A stretch of 64,000 nucleotides of DNA from Fen-1245 sp963835535 (GTDB lineage Bacteria > Gemmatimonadota > Gemmatimonadetes > Gemmatimonadales > JACORV01). This document shows positions 31,675 to 39,901 of the stretch, piece after piece (positions within the stretch are counted from its first letter, which is position 1; each line of letters opens with the position of its first letter). A model generated the notes under the pieces. That model searched no databases and was not told where the DNA came from. It saw only the letters and a program-made list of their open reading frames with translations. The translations under genes were made by a program, and so were the position numbers. The stretch covers positions 1 to 64,000 of the forward strand of contig CAWIFL010000004.1 in the NCBI GenBank assembly GCA_963835535.1, given 5' to 3'.

Positions 31675-34159
31675 GCGCGCTCCGCAATTCCTCGAGGGAG
31701 CCGGCACGGATCGCGCCGTGTCGACCCCTCATCACCGAGAAGACGAGCGGCCGATCCAAACTCGGAAGCTCGTGCTCGAGGAGCGTGCGCGCGATCCGTT
31801 CCTTGAGCCGCATGCGCACCCTGGCCGTGCCGTCCTCGACCTCGTAATCGAGCCGGCAGGTCTCGCCGGCCACGGTGATCGATGACGGCAGAGCCTCGAG
31901 CGCGCGACGCCGCTCCGCCGGCACGAAGTCCCCGACGTCCAGGGCCAGGTCCGCGCGGAGGAAGTCGTCGAACCTCGTGAGGTCCTGCAGCCGCCGGCCC
32001 AGCGCCGCCCTGATCACCGATCCATCGACCCCAGCCAGTGTGCCGCCCGAGCGGCGCCACAGCTCGCCCACGTGCTCGAGCGTCGCCCGCAGGTGGCGCG
32101 CGTCCTTGTGCCGGGCCACACCGGTCATCAGCGCCTCGACCAGGGCTGCGCGGGCCGCGCCCACCAGCTCCGGCGTGATCTTCTCCAGCGGCTCCGCGTC
32201 CCGCTCCAACTCGAACTCGTGGTAGGTCCGGCGCCTCACCGCCACGAGCGGGAGATGCCGGTGCCGCGGATCGTACGAGACCTCCGGGGGCCCGGGCCTG
32301 GCGTAGTTGCGCATCAGATCGTAGGGAAGCTGCGTCCCCTCGATCGCCGCGCGCGGCACCCCGAAGCGATCCGCGAAGTAACGGATCGCTCCCGCGACGC
32401 CGCCCCACGCTCCACACACCGACCCGCGCGACACGCGCACCGGCTCGTGACGCGGCGTCTCCTCGTCGATCACGAGGTCGAACGGCATCACGCGGGCGAT
32501 CAGGTCCTGAAAGCGCCGGAGCATCCGGTCGTCCGCGGAGTGGAGCGTGGCGGGCAACGTGAGCTCGAGGGAGCGGTACACGGAGGCGAGCCCCAGCGCC
32601 GCGTCCTCGACCGCCTTCATCAGCACGCCCCGGCGCTCCGCCCACTCCTCGAGTGACTCCGCGAACAGGTGACGCGCGAGTCCGAAGACCTCGCCCACCG
32701 TCCCGTGCTGGTTCACGGCTTCGGCGAAGACGTTGTACGCGGTGAGGTGGTCCGAGCCCGGCACGATGAGCCCGCGCAGCACACGCTCCTCGCGCGTCAT
32801 GCGATGCAGCGAGTCGACACCGGAGCACACCGCGACTGCGCTTACCAGATCGGCGTCGGCGTGCAGCAGCAGTTCGGCCCAGGGGCGCTCGACCGGGAGC
32901 GCCTCGACCTCCGCGCCGTACACCGTCAGCCGTCCGTCGGCGACGATGCCGCGGTCTTCGAGCTGCCGCAGCGCCGCCGCATACGCGGCACGGTCGAGCG
33001 GCACGGGCAGCTCGAGATCCAGCGCGTTCACGCCCAGAGCCGCGCACGTCATCGCGACGCGTTCCACGTCACCCGCCAGCTGGAACTCCGGCGGCCCCGG
33101 GTGCAGCGCGTCGAACGCGAGGTCGCGGTCGCTCAAGATCCAGACCTCGCCGTGCTCGACGCGGCCGTGCACGCGCCCCGCCATCTGGAGGATCTCGTTC
33201 GCGCCAAGCGGCAGACGTGTGAGGACGTTGCGCCCGCGGTCGATGACGTTCTGGTAGCGGGCGTCGAGGATGACGACGGTGTCGAGGCCTGCGATGTTGA
33301 GCGCCGACTGCCCCGCGGCCGTCATCGCCAGCAGATACGGCTTCTGGGCCGTCCCCTCGAGGAAGGGCCTGATTACGCGAATCGGCTCGCCGCCGTGATA
33401 GAAGGCGGTCGTCAGCGCCGGCCACTGCGTGCCGACCTCCTCCGCCACGGCCTCCACCTCCGCGCGCGTCGGGACGAACACGGCGACGCCCCGGCGCTCG
33501 CGGACGACCCGCCGCAGGAACCGCGCATCCAGGAATTCACGGGCTTTGGCCGCAACCACGCGCACCCGTGCCGCGCGCGCCGGGTCGAAGGCCGTCGTCT
33601 CGAGTACCTGCTTGGACTCGAGGTACCGAGCGTAGAACGACGGATCCACGGTCGCCGAGAGCCAGATGAACCGGCACCCGGCGCGCTTGCCGAGGGCGAG
33701 GCACAACTCGAGCTCGGCGGAGGTCTGGTGGATCTCATCCACCACGACCGTATCGTCGCCGGTGATGAGCCCCGCCTGGAACCAGCGTCGTGCGATGCCC
33801 GTGGTGACGATCACCACGTTCCAGCTCGGCGTCTCCGGCGTCGCCTCCCGCTCCCGGTTCACCACCCCGACCTTGAGCGGCACCCGGAGGATCGTCTCGG
33901 CGATCGGACGGATCCCGAGCGTCTTGCCGGTGCCCGTGCCGGCCACGATGCCGAACCCGAAACCGCCGCGCGCCAGGGCCTGGATCTCGTCGCCATGCTC
34001 GGCCTCGAGCACGGTTCGCAGCGCGAGCGCGAGCGCCATCTCGATGGTTTCGCACGCGGCTCGGGTAGGCGCAATCACCACCACGCGGCCCGTCGCGGGC
34101 CGCGCGGCTTGGAAGGCTTGTCGATCAGGTGGGAGGTAGTGGTCGCGGCTGGGGTGCAC
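31607..34159 (-). CDS. HrpB-like DEAH-box RNA helicase
   Basis: An 850-aa SF2 helicase. Walker A is GTGTGKT near residue 64, the DEIH box is VVVDEIHQTSAELELCLALG near 130, and motif III SAT follows in FIWLSATVDPSF near 153. In lobe 2 are VFVPTRAEVEAVAEEVG near 222, LDTVVILDAR near 288 and QMAGRVHGRVEHG (motif VI) near 320. The remainder is a long helical/ratchet-like C-terminal part. DEIH and the C-terminal layout resemble HrpB/DEAH RNA helicases of unknown bacterial role. GTG 34159 starts 4 nt after the pfkA stop, so the two are probably co-transcribed. It overlaps the TetR gene end by 68 nt. Confidence 0.75.
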   Translation of the reverse strand: MHPSRDHYLPPDRQAFQAARPATGRVVVIAPTRAACETIEMALALALRTVLEAEHGDEIQALARGGFGFGIVAGTGTGKTLGIRPIAETILRVPLKVGVVNREREATPETPSWNVVIVTTGIARRWFQAGLITGDDTVVVDEIHQTSAELELCLALGKRAGCRFIWLSATVDPSFYARYLESKQVLETTAFDPARAARVRVVAAKAREFLDARFLRRVVRERRGVAVFVPTRAEVEAVAEEVGTQWPALTTAFYHGGEPIRVIRPFLEGTAQKPYLLAMTAAGQSALNIAGLDTVVILDARYQNVIDRGRNVLTRLPLGANEILQMAGRVHGRVEHGEVWILSDRDLAFDALHPGPPEFQLAGDVERVAMTCAALGVNALDLELPVPLDRAAYAAALRQLEDRGIVADGRLTVYGAEVEALPVERPWAELLLHADADLVSAVAVCSGVDSLHRMTREERVLRGLIVPGSDHLTAYNVFAEAVNQHGTVGEVFGLARHLFAESLEEWAERRGVLMKAVEDAALGLASVYRSLELTLPATLHSADDRMLRRFQDLIARVMPFDLVIDEETPRHEPVRVSRGSVCGAWGGVAGAIRYFADRFGVPRAAIEGTQLPYDLMRNYARPGPPEVSYDPRHRHLPLVAVRRRTYHEFELERDAEPLEKITPELVGAARAALVEALMTGVARHKDARHLRATLEHVGELWRRSGGTLAGVDGSVIRAALGRRLQDLTRFDDFLRADLALDVGDFVPAERRRALEALPSSITVAGETCRLDYEVEDGTARVRMRLKERIARTLLEHELPSLDRPLVFSVMRGRHGAIRAGSLEELRSALTAPTGPVQGRRGRGRKHRRRL

Positions 34160-34164
34160 GGGCC

Positions 34165-35247
34165 TCAGTCGCCGAGGCAGACGCCCAGATCGCGCGCCGT
34201 CGCGATCGTGTCGCAGTCCAGCGGCACGAGCTTCGGCTTCGCGAGCGCCTCCTTGAGCGTAACGTGTCCCACGGTCGGCGCCTGCAGCGCCACCATCACC
34301 CCGAAGATCTTGGAGGCGATGCACCGGACCGCGGCCGCGCCGAAGCGGAGCGCCAACAGCCGGTCGAACGTAGTGGGCGTCCCGCCGCGCTGCAGATGGC
34401 CGAGCGTGAGCGACCGCGTTTCCTTGCCCGTGCGACGCTCGATCTCTCGCGCCACCGTCTCGGCGATCCCGCCCAGACGCTCCATCGCGCCGCCGGCGGC
34501 AGCCGGCCCCTTCAGCACGTGCGCGCCCCCCTTCGGCAACGCCCCCTCGGCCACCACCACCACGCTGAAATGCCGGCCCCGTTCATCCCGCTCCCGGATC
34601 TTGCGGCACACACTCTCGATGTCGAAGGGGATCTCTGGAATCAGGATCACGTCGGCGCTCCCCGAGACTCCCGAGTTGAGCGCTATCCAGCCGGCGTACC
34701 TGCCCATGACCTCGACCACGATCACGCGATCGTGGCTTTCCGCCGTGGAATGGACCTTGTCCAGTGCGTCGGTCGCGGTGGAGACGGCGGTATCGAACCC
34801 GAAGGTCGCCAGCGTGCCCCCGACGTCGTTGTCGATCGTCTTCGGCACGCCCACCACCGGGAGACCCTTTTCGTACAGTCGTTGGGCGATGTTGAGACTG
34901 CCGTCTCCGCCGATCATGATCAGCGCGTCGAATCCGTGCGCGTTGAACGCGGCGATCAGCTCGTCGGAACGATCCACTTCCTTGACGGAGCCGTCGCTCT
35001 GCGGCACCGGCCACTTGAACGGGCTGCTGCGATTGGTCGTGCCGAGAATGGTGCCACCCACATGCGTGATGCCGCGGACTTCGTCGGGCCCCAGCGCCAC
35101 CACCCGATCCTGCCCCAGCAGTCCGCCGAAGCCGCGCTGGATGCCGTAGACCGCCCAGCCGCGATGCACGGCCGCCAACACCGCGCCCCTGATCACGGCA
35201 TTGAGGCCCGGGGCGTCGCCGCCGCCGGTGGACAGCGCTATGCGCAC
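34165..35247 (-). CDS. pfkA: 6-phosphofructokinase
   Basis: A 360-aa PfkA-family enzyme. Visible motifs: the nucleotide-binding start STGGGDAPGLNAVIRG near residues 6-21, IGGDGSLN near 113 and PKTIDNDVGGT near 134 (catalytic Asp in TIDND). MGRYAGWIALNSG near 178, PEIPFD near 202 and LGHLQRGGTPTTFDR near 291 follow. It phosphorylates fructose 6-phosphate in glycolysis. The Gly in GGDGS favours ATP, but the Lys in PKTIDND is the pyrophosphate-enzyme residue, so the phosphoryl donor is ambiguous. GTG 35247 overlaps the upstream selenoprotein stop by 10 nt; the RNA helicase gene follows immediately. Confidence 0.92.
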   Translation of the reverse strand: MRIALSTGGGDAPGLNAVIRGAVLAAVHRGWAVYGIQRGFGGLLGQDRVVALGPDEVRGITHVGGTILGTTNRSSPFKWPVPQSDGSVKEVDRSDELIAAFNAHGFDALIMIGGDGSLNIAQRLYEKGLPVVGVPKTIDNDVGGTLATFGFDTAVSTATDALDKVHSTAESHDRVIVVEVMGRYAGWIALNSGVSGSADVILIPEIPFDIESVCRKIRERDERGRHFSVVVVAEGALPKGGAHVLKGPAAAGGAMERLGGIAETVAREIERRTGKETRSLTLGHLQRGGTPTTFDRLLALRFGAAAVRCIASKIFGVMVALQAPTVGHVTLKEALAKPKLVPLDCDTIATARDLGVCLGD

Positions 35248-35465
35248 CGGCGGATCAGCTCCAGGACCTCACCGGGCTCGGCATGTCGCCCCAATGCCTT
35301 CTTCGAGAACACCAGCCGGTCGTCCACCGTTACCTCGAAGACCCCCCCGGACGAGGGAATCATCTTGAGATCCACCGTCGCGAAACTCTTCCTGACCTCG
35401 GCCGCCAGACCGGCGGCCCGCGCTTCGTAGTTTCAGACGACGCAGTATTCGATCGTGATCTTCAC
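35238..35465 (-). CDS. SelW-like selenoprotein (Rdx family) with in-frame UGA
   Basis: A 75-residue frame missed by normal ORF finding because codon 11 is TGA (35433-35435). Read as Sec, the sequence starts VKITIEYCVV-U-NYEARAAGLA and continues VRKSFATVDLKMIPSSGGVFEVTVDDRLVFSKKALGRHAEPGEVLELI. That is the whole Rdx/SelT-SelW-SelH pattern: beta strand, C-x-x-U redox motif (C8, U11), NYxxRA helix, GGVFEV and LVFSKK. A bacterial SECIS hairpin follows 14 nt after the TGA. The start is GTG 35465 with a GAGAGGCGGG purine run upstream, and the stop is TAG 35238. The family is thought to be thiol-redox active. It lies just ahead of pfkA, overlapping by 10 nt. Confidence 0.88.
35400..35418 (-). promoter_or_regulatory. 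Bacterial SECIS element
   Basis: On the minus strand GGCCGCC (35418-35412), loop GGTCT (35411-35407) and GGCGGCC (35406-35400) make a perfect 7-bp stem. The loop equals the GGUCU apical loop of the E. coli fdhF SECIS that binds SelB. It sits 14 nt after the UGA codon, inside the coding sequence, as expected for a bacterial SECIS. Confidence 0.85.
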
Positions 35466-35634
35466 CGTGCCCGCCTCTCGCTCGAGTCGGCGACACACTC
35501 TAGCACGCCGCGTGCCGCGGCGATAGGCCGCAGCTTGACGCGCACCGCCGCGCGACGTACCGTGGGCTCGCCGTGCGGGCGCGCAGGTGGTTCCCCGCCG
35601 CGGCCGCTTTGGCCCCCCTCGGTGCAAAGGTAAC

Positions 35635-35652
35635 TTACTGATTCATCAGTCA
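35635..35652. promoter_or_regulatory. TetR operator palindrome 2 (before the chemoreceptor gene)
   Basis: TTACTGATTCATCAGTCA matches the operator at 31064-31081 at 16 of 18 positions and keeps six of the seven arm pairs. It lies 30 nt upstream of the chosen chemoreceptor start, where a repressor would block a promoter such as TTGGCC (35609) and TAACTT (35631). Confidence 0.65.
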
Positions 35653-35681
35653 GTATTGTTGACCGATTGGGAGGCAATGAC

Positions 35682-37775
35682 TTGACCGACCATACGACAT
35701 CTCCTCGGGGCGTTGGCGAGGACCGTTTCCTCCGGGTCGGCGTCGACCTGGCTGCACTGGTAACGCTGCTCTTCGTCCTCCTCACGGGTGAATTCCCGCG
35801 TCCCGTTCCGGTCGGCGAGCTGGCGCTGCTCCTCGTGGTGGCGGCGGCCACCCGCCGGTTCGGACTCGCGCTGCCGGGGAAGGGCTTCGCGTCCTTCGTC
35901 CTGGGCGTCGTCCTGTTCGCGGTGCTGCATCGCGGCTGGGGGTTCGGTGTCCTGATGGCGCCGCTTGGCATGCTCGCGGGCGACATCCCGCTCCGTGGGC
36001 TGCGGCTGCGCACCGCGATCGCCAACGCAGGCCACCTCACGTTCGGAACCGCCGTAGTGGGCTTTGCCTACGACCGGGTGGGCGGGTACTACGGCGCCGC
36101 CGCGCTGACGCCCCACAATCTCCTCCCGTTCCTGCTGCTCTTCGTCGGGCTGCCGCTGGTGGTGAATGGGACGTTCTACGCCGAATTGGCACTGTCGGAG
36201 TCCAAGGCGTGGGTGGACTTCGGGCTCACACTGCGCTGGGAGTCGATTGTCTATCTGCTCAGCGCCGCCCTCGCGCTCGCCGCGCTGGAGACCGTCACCA
36301 GCGCCGTTCCAGCGATGCTGGTGGTGGGGTTCGGCGCCGCCCTTCTCGCCCTCACCATGATCGCGCACTGGATCGCGCGGAAGGGCATTCGCGCCGACGA
36401 GCTGACGCTGGTGGAGCAGCTCTCCCAGGCGATCGCCGCCGACGTCAACCTCGAGCGCAACTTCACCGCCATCCAGAAACTGACGCACCGCCTGATGCCG
36501 TGGGACCAGATGGGCTTGGCCCGCTATGACGCCGGGCGGAACCTGTTCGAGCATCTGCTGGAGACCGCGCCGGATCGGCCGCGCGGCTCGACTTTCTCGG
36601 CAGACCTGGATCTCCCGGCGGAGGCGCTGCGGCGCCGCAAGCCGGTAGTCACGGCGCGCGCAACGCTCTCGCGACGAGGCCCGGCGGCCGCGGAGGGCTC
36701 CGAGATCTTCGTCCCGCTCTTCCAGGGGGACGCACTCGTGGGCGCGTGGAGCGTCCGGCACGCCGACGCGGCGATGTACCGGGAGGCGGACGCCGGGATT
36801 CTCGGGCTCATCGCGCCACAGCTCGCTCTGGTCCTGACGATCCACGGCGTGCTCGAGCCTCTGCTCGAATCCTCGGAGCAGACGTCCGGCTACGTGGAGC
36901 AGCTCACGGCCACGAGCGAGGAGATCCACGCCTCGTCCGAGGAGGTCGCGGCGGCCGCACAGGGCGCGGAAACCGGCGCCGCGAACGCCGCCGAGCGCGT
37001 GGCCCACGCCGAGGAGGCGATGGTGGCGCTCCGGGCGACCTCGCACGACGCCGCACTGGCGGCCGAGGAAACGACGCACGCCACCCAGGAGATGAGCCGC
37101 TCCGCCCAGGGGGTGCGGGTTGCGACAGCCGAGACCGCCGCCAACCTCAAGCGCATCGGCGCGACGGTCGATGAGAGCGCCGCCGCCGTCGGTCGCCTGC
37201 GGGATGCGTCGGAGCAGGTGGTACAGTTCGCCGAGACGATCGGCGCCATCGCCAGTCAGACGAACATGCTGGCCCTCAACGCGACGATCGAGGCCGCCCG
37301 CGCCGGCCAGCACGGGGCGGGGTTCGCCGTGGTCGCCGACGAGGTACGGCGGCTGGCCGAAGAAAGTGCGAAGGAGGCCCAGCAGGCCGGCAAGACGACG
37401 GCCGACACCCGCGGGGTGCTGGACCACGCGGCGCAGCTTCTGGAGAAGATGCGACACGAGATCGAGGACGTGGCGCAGGCCGCTACCCACTGGATCGCCG
37501 AGCTCGAGGGGATTGTGAGGGCCGCCGAGACTACGGCCCATCTGTCCAACCGGATGGTTGAGTTCCCGCGCCGAAACGTCGAGCGGACGGCCGAAATGCA
37601 GGCAATGTTGTCGGAGGTCAAGGCGGCGGCCCAGGCCTCGGCGGGGGACGCCAAGATCGTTGCCGCCGCGGCGGCTGAGCAGCTCAAGGCCATCGAGGAC
37701 CTAGCCAACAGCGCCGTCGAGCTGTCGGCCAGCGCCGAGCGACTGGGCGCAGCCACCAGGTTCCTGCGAGGGTAG
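35682..37775 (+). CDS. Methyl-accepting chemotaxis-like protein with membrane and GAF domains
   Basis: A 697-aa protein. The N-terminal ~230 residues hold about seven membrane spans without a large periplasmic loop. A GAF-like sensor domain follows (about residues 245-400, including IFVPLFQGDALVGAWSVRHAD). The C-terminal half is a long coiled coil with the receptor hairpin tip IGAIASQTNMLALNATIEAARAGQHGAGFAVVADEVRRLAEES near 525-565, which contacts CheA and CheW. TTG 35682 is preferred because a GGGAGG ribosome-binding site lies 7 nt upstream. Because it senses through membrane spans and GAF, it may respond to an internal or membrane signal. No che genes are near. Confidence 0.85.
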   Translation: MTDHTTSPRGVGEDRFLRVGVDLAALVTLLFVLLTGEFPRPVPVGELALLLVVAAATRRFGLALPGKGFASFVLGVVLFAVLHRGWGFGVLMAPLGMLAGDIPLRGLRLRTAIANAGHLTFGTAVVGFAYDRVGGYYGAAALTPHNLLPFLLLFVGLPLVVNGTFYAELALSESKAWVDFGLTLRWESIVYLLSAALALAALETVTSAVPAMLVVGFGAALLALTMIAHWIARKGIRADELTLVEQLSQAIAADVNLERNFTAIQKLTHRLMPWDQMGLARYDAGRNLFEHLLETAPDRPRGSTFSADLDLPAEALRRRKPVVTARATLSRRGPAAAEGSEIFVPLFQGDALVGAWSVRHADAAMYREADAGILGLIAPQLALVLTIHGVLEPLLESSEQTSGYVEQLTATSEEIHASSEEVAAAAQGAETGAANAAERVAHAEEAMVALRATSHDAALAAEETTHATQEMSRSAQGVRVATAETAANLKRIGATVDESAAAVGRLRDASEQVVQFAETIGAIASQTNMLALNATIEAARAGQHGAGFAVVADEVRRLAEESAKEAQQAGKTTADTRGVLDHAAQLLEKMRHEIEDVAQAATHWIAELEGIVRAAETTAHLSNRMVEFPRRNVERTAEMQAMLSEVKAAAQASAGDAKIVAAAAAEQLKAIEDLANSAVELSASAERLGAATRFLRG

Positions 37776-38045
37776 AGAACTTTCGCTCGGGGTTGCGGAG
37801 ATACAAACAACGGGTCAAGATTGTCGGGGCTGGCAGGTAGCCGGGAGACCACGGCCGGGAGGCCGGCGGCGCCTCGGCAGGCGTGCTTGCGCTTCCCATT
37901 GGCGCCGAGCATACTGGTTTCGTGCGCGGCGCTCGGCTGCGACGTTCTCGCAGCATGCCGGCGGCGCGGAGTTTCGAGATCGGCTGGGGCTCCCGGGGCC
38001 ACGGGCTTCGCGCGAGCCGGACTAACTTCCGCTAGGAGATTCATC

Positions 38046-39815
38046 ATGCGTAACAGAGTAATGTTGGCCGCAGGCACCTTGGCGATTGTGCCGACGTTAC
38101 TGTTTGGCCAGCAGCGTCCGGCACAGAGGCCCGCACAGCGACCGCCGGCGGCGCAGCCCGCGCAGCGTCCGGCCCCCGCGCCAGTACATCCCATGATGGC
38201 CGGGGCGCGCGATGGCACCTGGGAACTCAGCGCCGGCGTGGGCCTGGCGGGAGTGGGCGGGGCATTCAACGGGACCGGGAGCGCTCAGTACATGCCCGGG
38301 GGCATGCTGCGCGTAGGATACAATCTCAATTCGATGTGGAACTTGAGTGTCGGCACCGGGGCCGCGTTCGGCAAGTCGTACTTCAATAGCATGACGGCGT
38401 ACTTGACGCCGAGCGCCAACGTGACCTGGACGCCGGACATCAACCAGACCACGAGCCCCTTCGTCACGGTCGGCGTCGGCATGGCGTACCGGAAGGATGT
38501 GGGCACCAGTGAAGTTGCCGGGAACGTCGGCGTCGGCATCCGGCACATGGTGGGCGATGCACTTGCGCTGCGGGTCGAGGGCGGCCTCAACGTGTTCAGT
38601 GCGTTAAGCACCACGTCGGGCATGGGGCTGGTGACTGTCGGTCTCTCGTATTTCACGGGCGGCAAGAAGATCCTCACCCACATTGCGGTGAACCCCGGCA
38701 CTGCTACGCTGGCGTCGCTCCGGCAGACGGCGCAGTTCTCCGCCATCGCGCACGACCAGAAGGGCCGGCCGATGACGGACAAGATGTTCAGCTGGAGGAG
38801 CAGCAACCCGGCGGTCGCGACCGTTTCCAACACCGGGATGGTCACCGCGGTTGGCGATGGCTCCGCGACGATCAGCGCGATGGCCGAGGGCGTCACCGGG
38901 ACCGCCAACGTGATGGTGTCACGGACCGCGGCCGCCGTTGCGGTCGCCCCGACCTCCGTCAGCCTGAGCGCGCTCGGCGCGACGCAGCAACTGGCGGCTA
39001 CCGCGCGTGACATGGGCAACAGCCCGCTCATGGGCGTGACCTACACCTGGACCAGCAGCAACCCGGCCGTGGCGACCGTCAGTCCGTCCGGCCTGGTCAC
39101 CGCGGTCGGCAACGGCACGGCGAACATCACTTTGGCGTCCGCAGGCAAGACCGCAACCGCGACCGTCACGGTGGCGCAGATGACCGCGTCGATCAACCTG
39201 ACCCCCGCGACGTCCTCGCTGACGGCGGCGGGCGCGACCTCGCAGTTGGCCGCGCAGGCGCTGGATCCGAACGGCCGGCCGATCAATGGGAAGACCTACA
39301 CCTGGACGTCCGACGCCCCGGGTGTGGCGACGGTGAACAACGCCGGCCTGGCCACGGCGGTCGCGAACGGCGTCGCGCACTTCAGCGCGGCGACGGACGG
39401 CAAGACCGCCTCGGCCATCGTGACCGTGCTGATCGCCACCAAGGCCGCGCCGGCCATCGAACTGCCGGCGGTGAATGCCTCGATGGTGCTGCGCAACGTG
39501 ACGTTCCGCCTGAACTCGGCGGTGCTCCTGCCCGCGGCCAGGGCCGATCTGGACAAGGTCGCGATTACCATGCAGGGCCTGCCAAACTCGCGGTGGGAGA
39601 TCGGCGGCTACACCAGTAACAGCGGCAGCGTCGCCCGGAACATCCGGCTGTCAGGGCAGCGCGCCGACGCCGTGAAGGCGTACCTCGTCCACAAGGGCGT
39701 CGATACAAACAGCCTGACGGCGACCGGTTATGGCCCACAGCATCCGATTGCCAACAACCGGACGGCGGAGGGCCGGCGTCGGAACATGCGGGTCGAGATC
39801 AAGCGGCTGCGGTAG
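38046..39815 (+). CDS. OmpA-family outer-membrane protein with three Ig-like (BIG2) domains
   Basis: A 589-aa exported protein; ATG 38046 follows an AGGAG ribosome-binding site by 7 nt. A signal peptide (residues 1-22, ending LLFGQ) leads to a Pro/Gln/Ala-rich linker, then a small beta-barrel-like domain (about 55-215). Three bacterial Ig-like BIG2 repeats follow, each with the SSNPAVATVS-x-GxVTAVG-x-G signature (about 215-300, 300-380, 380-465). The C-terminal OmpA domain (about 475-589) binds peptidoglycan via WEIGGYTSNSG and LSGQRADAVKAYLVHKGV. The barrel plus Ig plus OmpA order is uncommon. The 270 bp upstream hold no gene and no structure I recognise. A strong terminator follows the stop. 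Confidence 0.82.
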   Translation: MRNRVMLAAGTLAIVPTLLFGQQRPAQRPAQRPPAAQPAQRPAPAPVHPMMAGARDGTWELSAGVGLAGVGGAFNGTGSAQYMPGGMLRVGYNLNSMWNLSVGTGAAFGKSYFNSMTAYLTPSANVTWTPDINQTTSPFVTVGVGMAYRKDVGTSEVAGNVGVGIRHMVGDALALRVEGGLNVFSALSTTSGMGLVTVGLSYFTGGKKILTHIAVNPGTATLASLRQTAQFSAIAHDQKGRPMTDKMFSWRSSNPAVATVSNTGMVTAVGDGSATISAMAEGVTGTANVMVSRTAAAVAVAPTSVSLSALGATQQLAATARDMGNSPLMGVTYTWTSSNPAVATVSPSGLVTAVGNGTANITLASAGKTATATVTVAQMTASINLTPATSSLTAAGATSQLAAQALDPNGRPINGKTYTWTSDAPGVATVNNAGLATAVANGVAHFSAATDGKTASAIVTVLIATKAAPAIELPAVNASMVLRNVTFRLNSAVLLPAARADLDKVAITMQGLPNSRWEIGGYTSNSGSVARNIRLSGQRADAVKAYLVHKGVDTNSLTATGYGPQHPIANNRTAEGRRRNMRVEIKRLR

Positions 39816-39842
39816 TACTCGCAGCCGAGGTCGCTTAACTTC

Positions 39843-39874
39843 GAGCCCCATCCCGGGAAACCGGGGTGGGGCTC
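39843..39874 (+). terminator. Strong hairpin terminator after the OmpA gene
   Basis: A 14-bp stem (GAGCCCCATCCCGG / CCGGGGTGGGGCTC, one G-T pair) closed by a GAAA tetraloop, 28 nt after the stop codon. No long T run follows, as is common in high-GC genomes. Confidence 0.65.
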
Positions 39875-39901
39875 GTTGCCGGGTACGCTCGCGACCTGGA
39901 G

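Noticed and set aside
37776..38045. Riboswitch in the 270-bp gap before the OmpA gene
   Set aside because: Several GC-rich stems are possible, but no conserved riboswitch core could be recognised.
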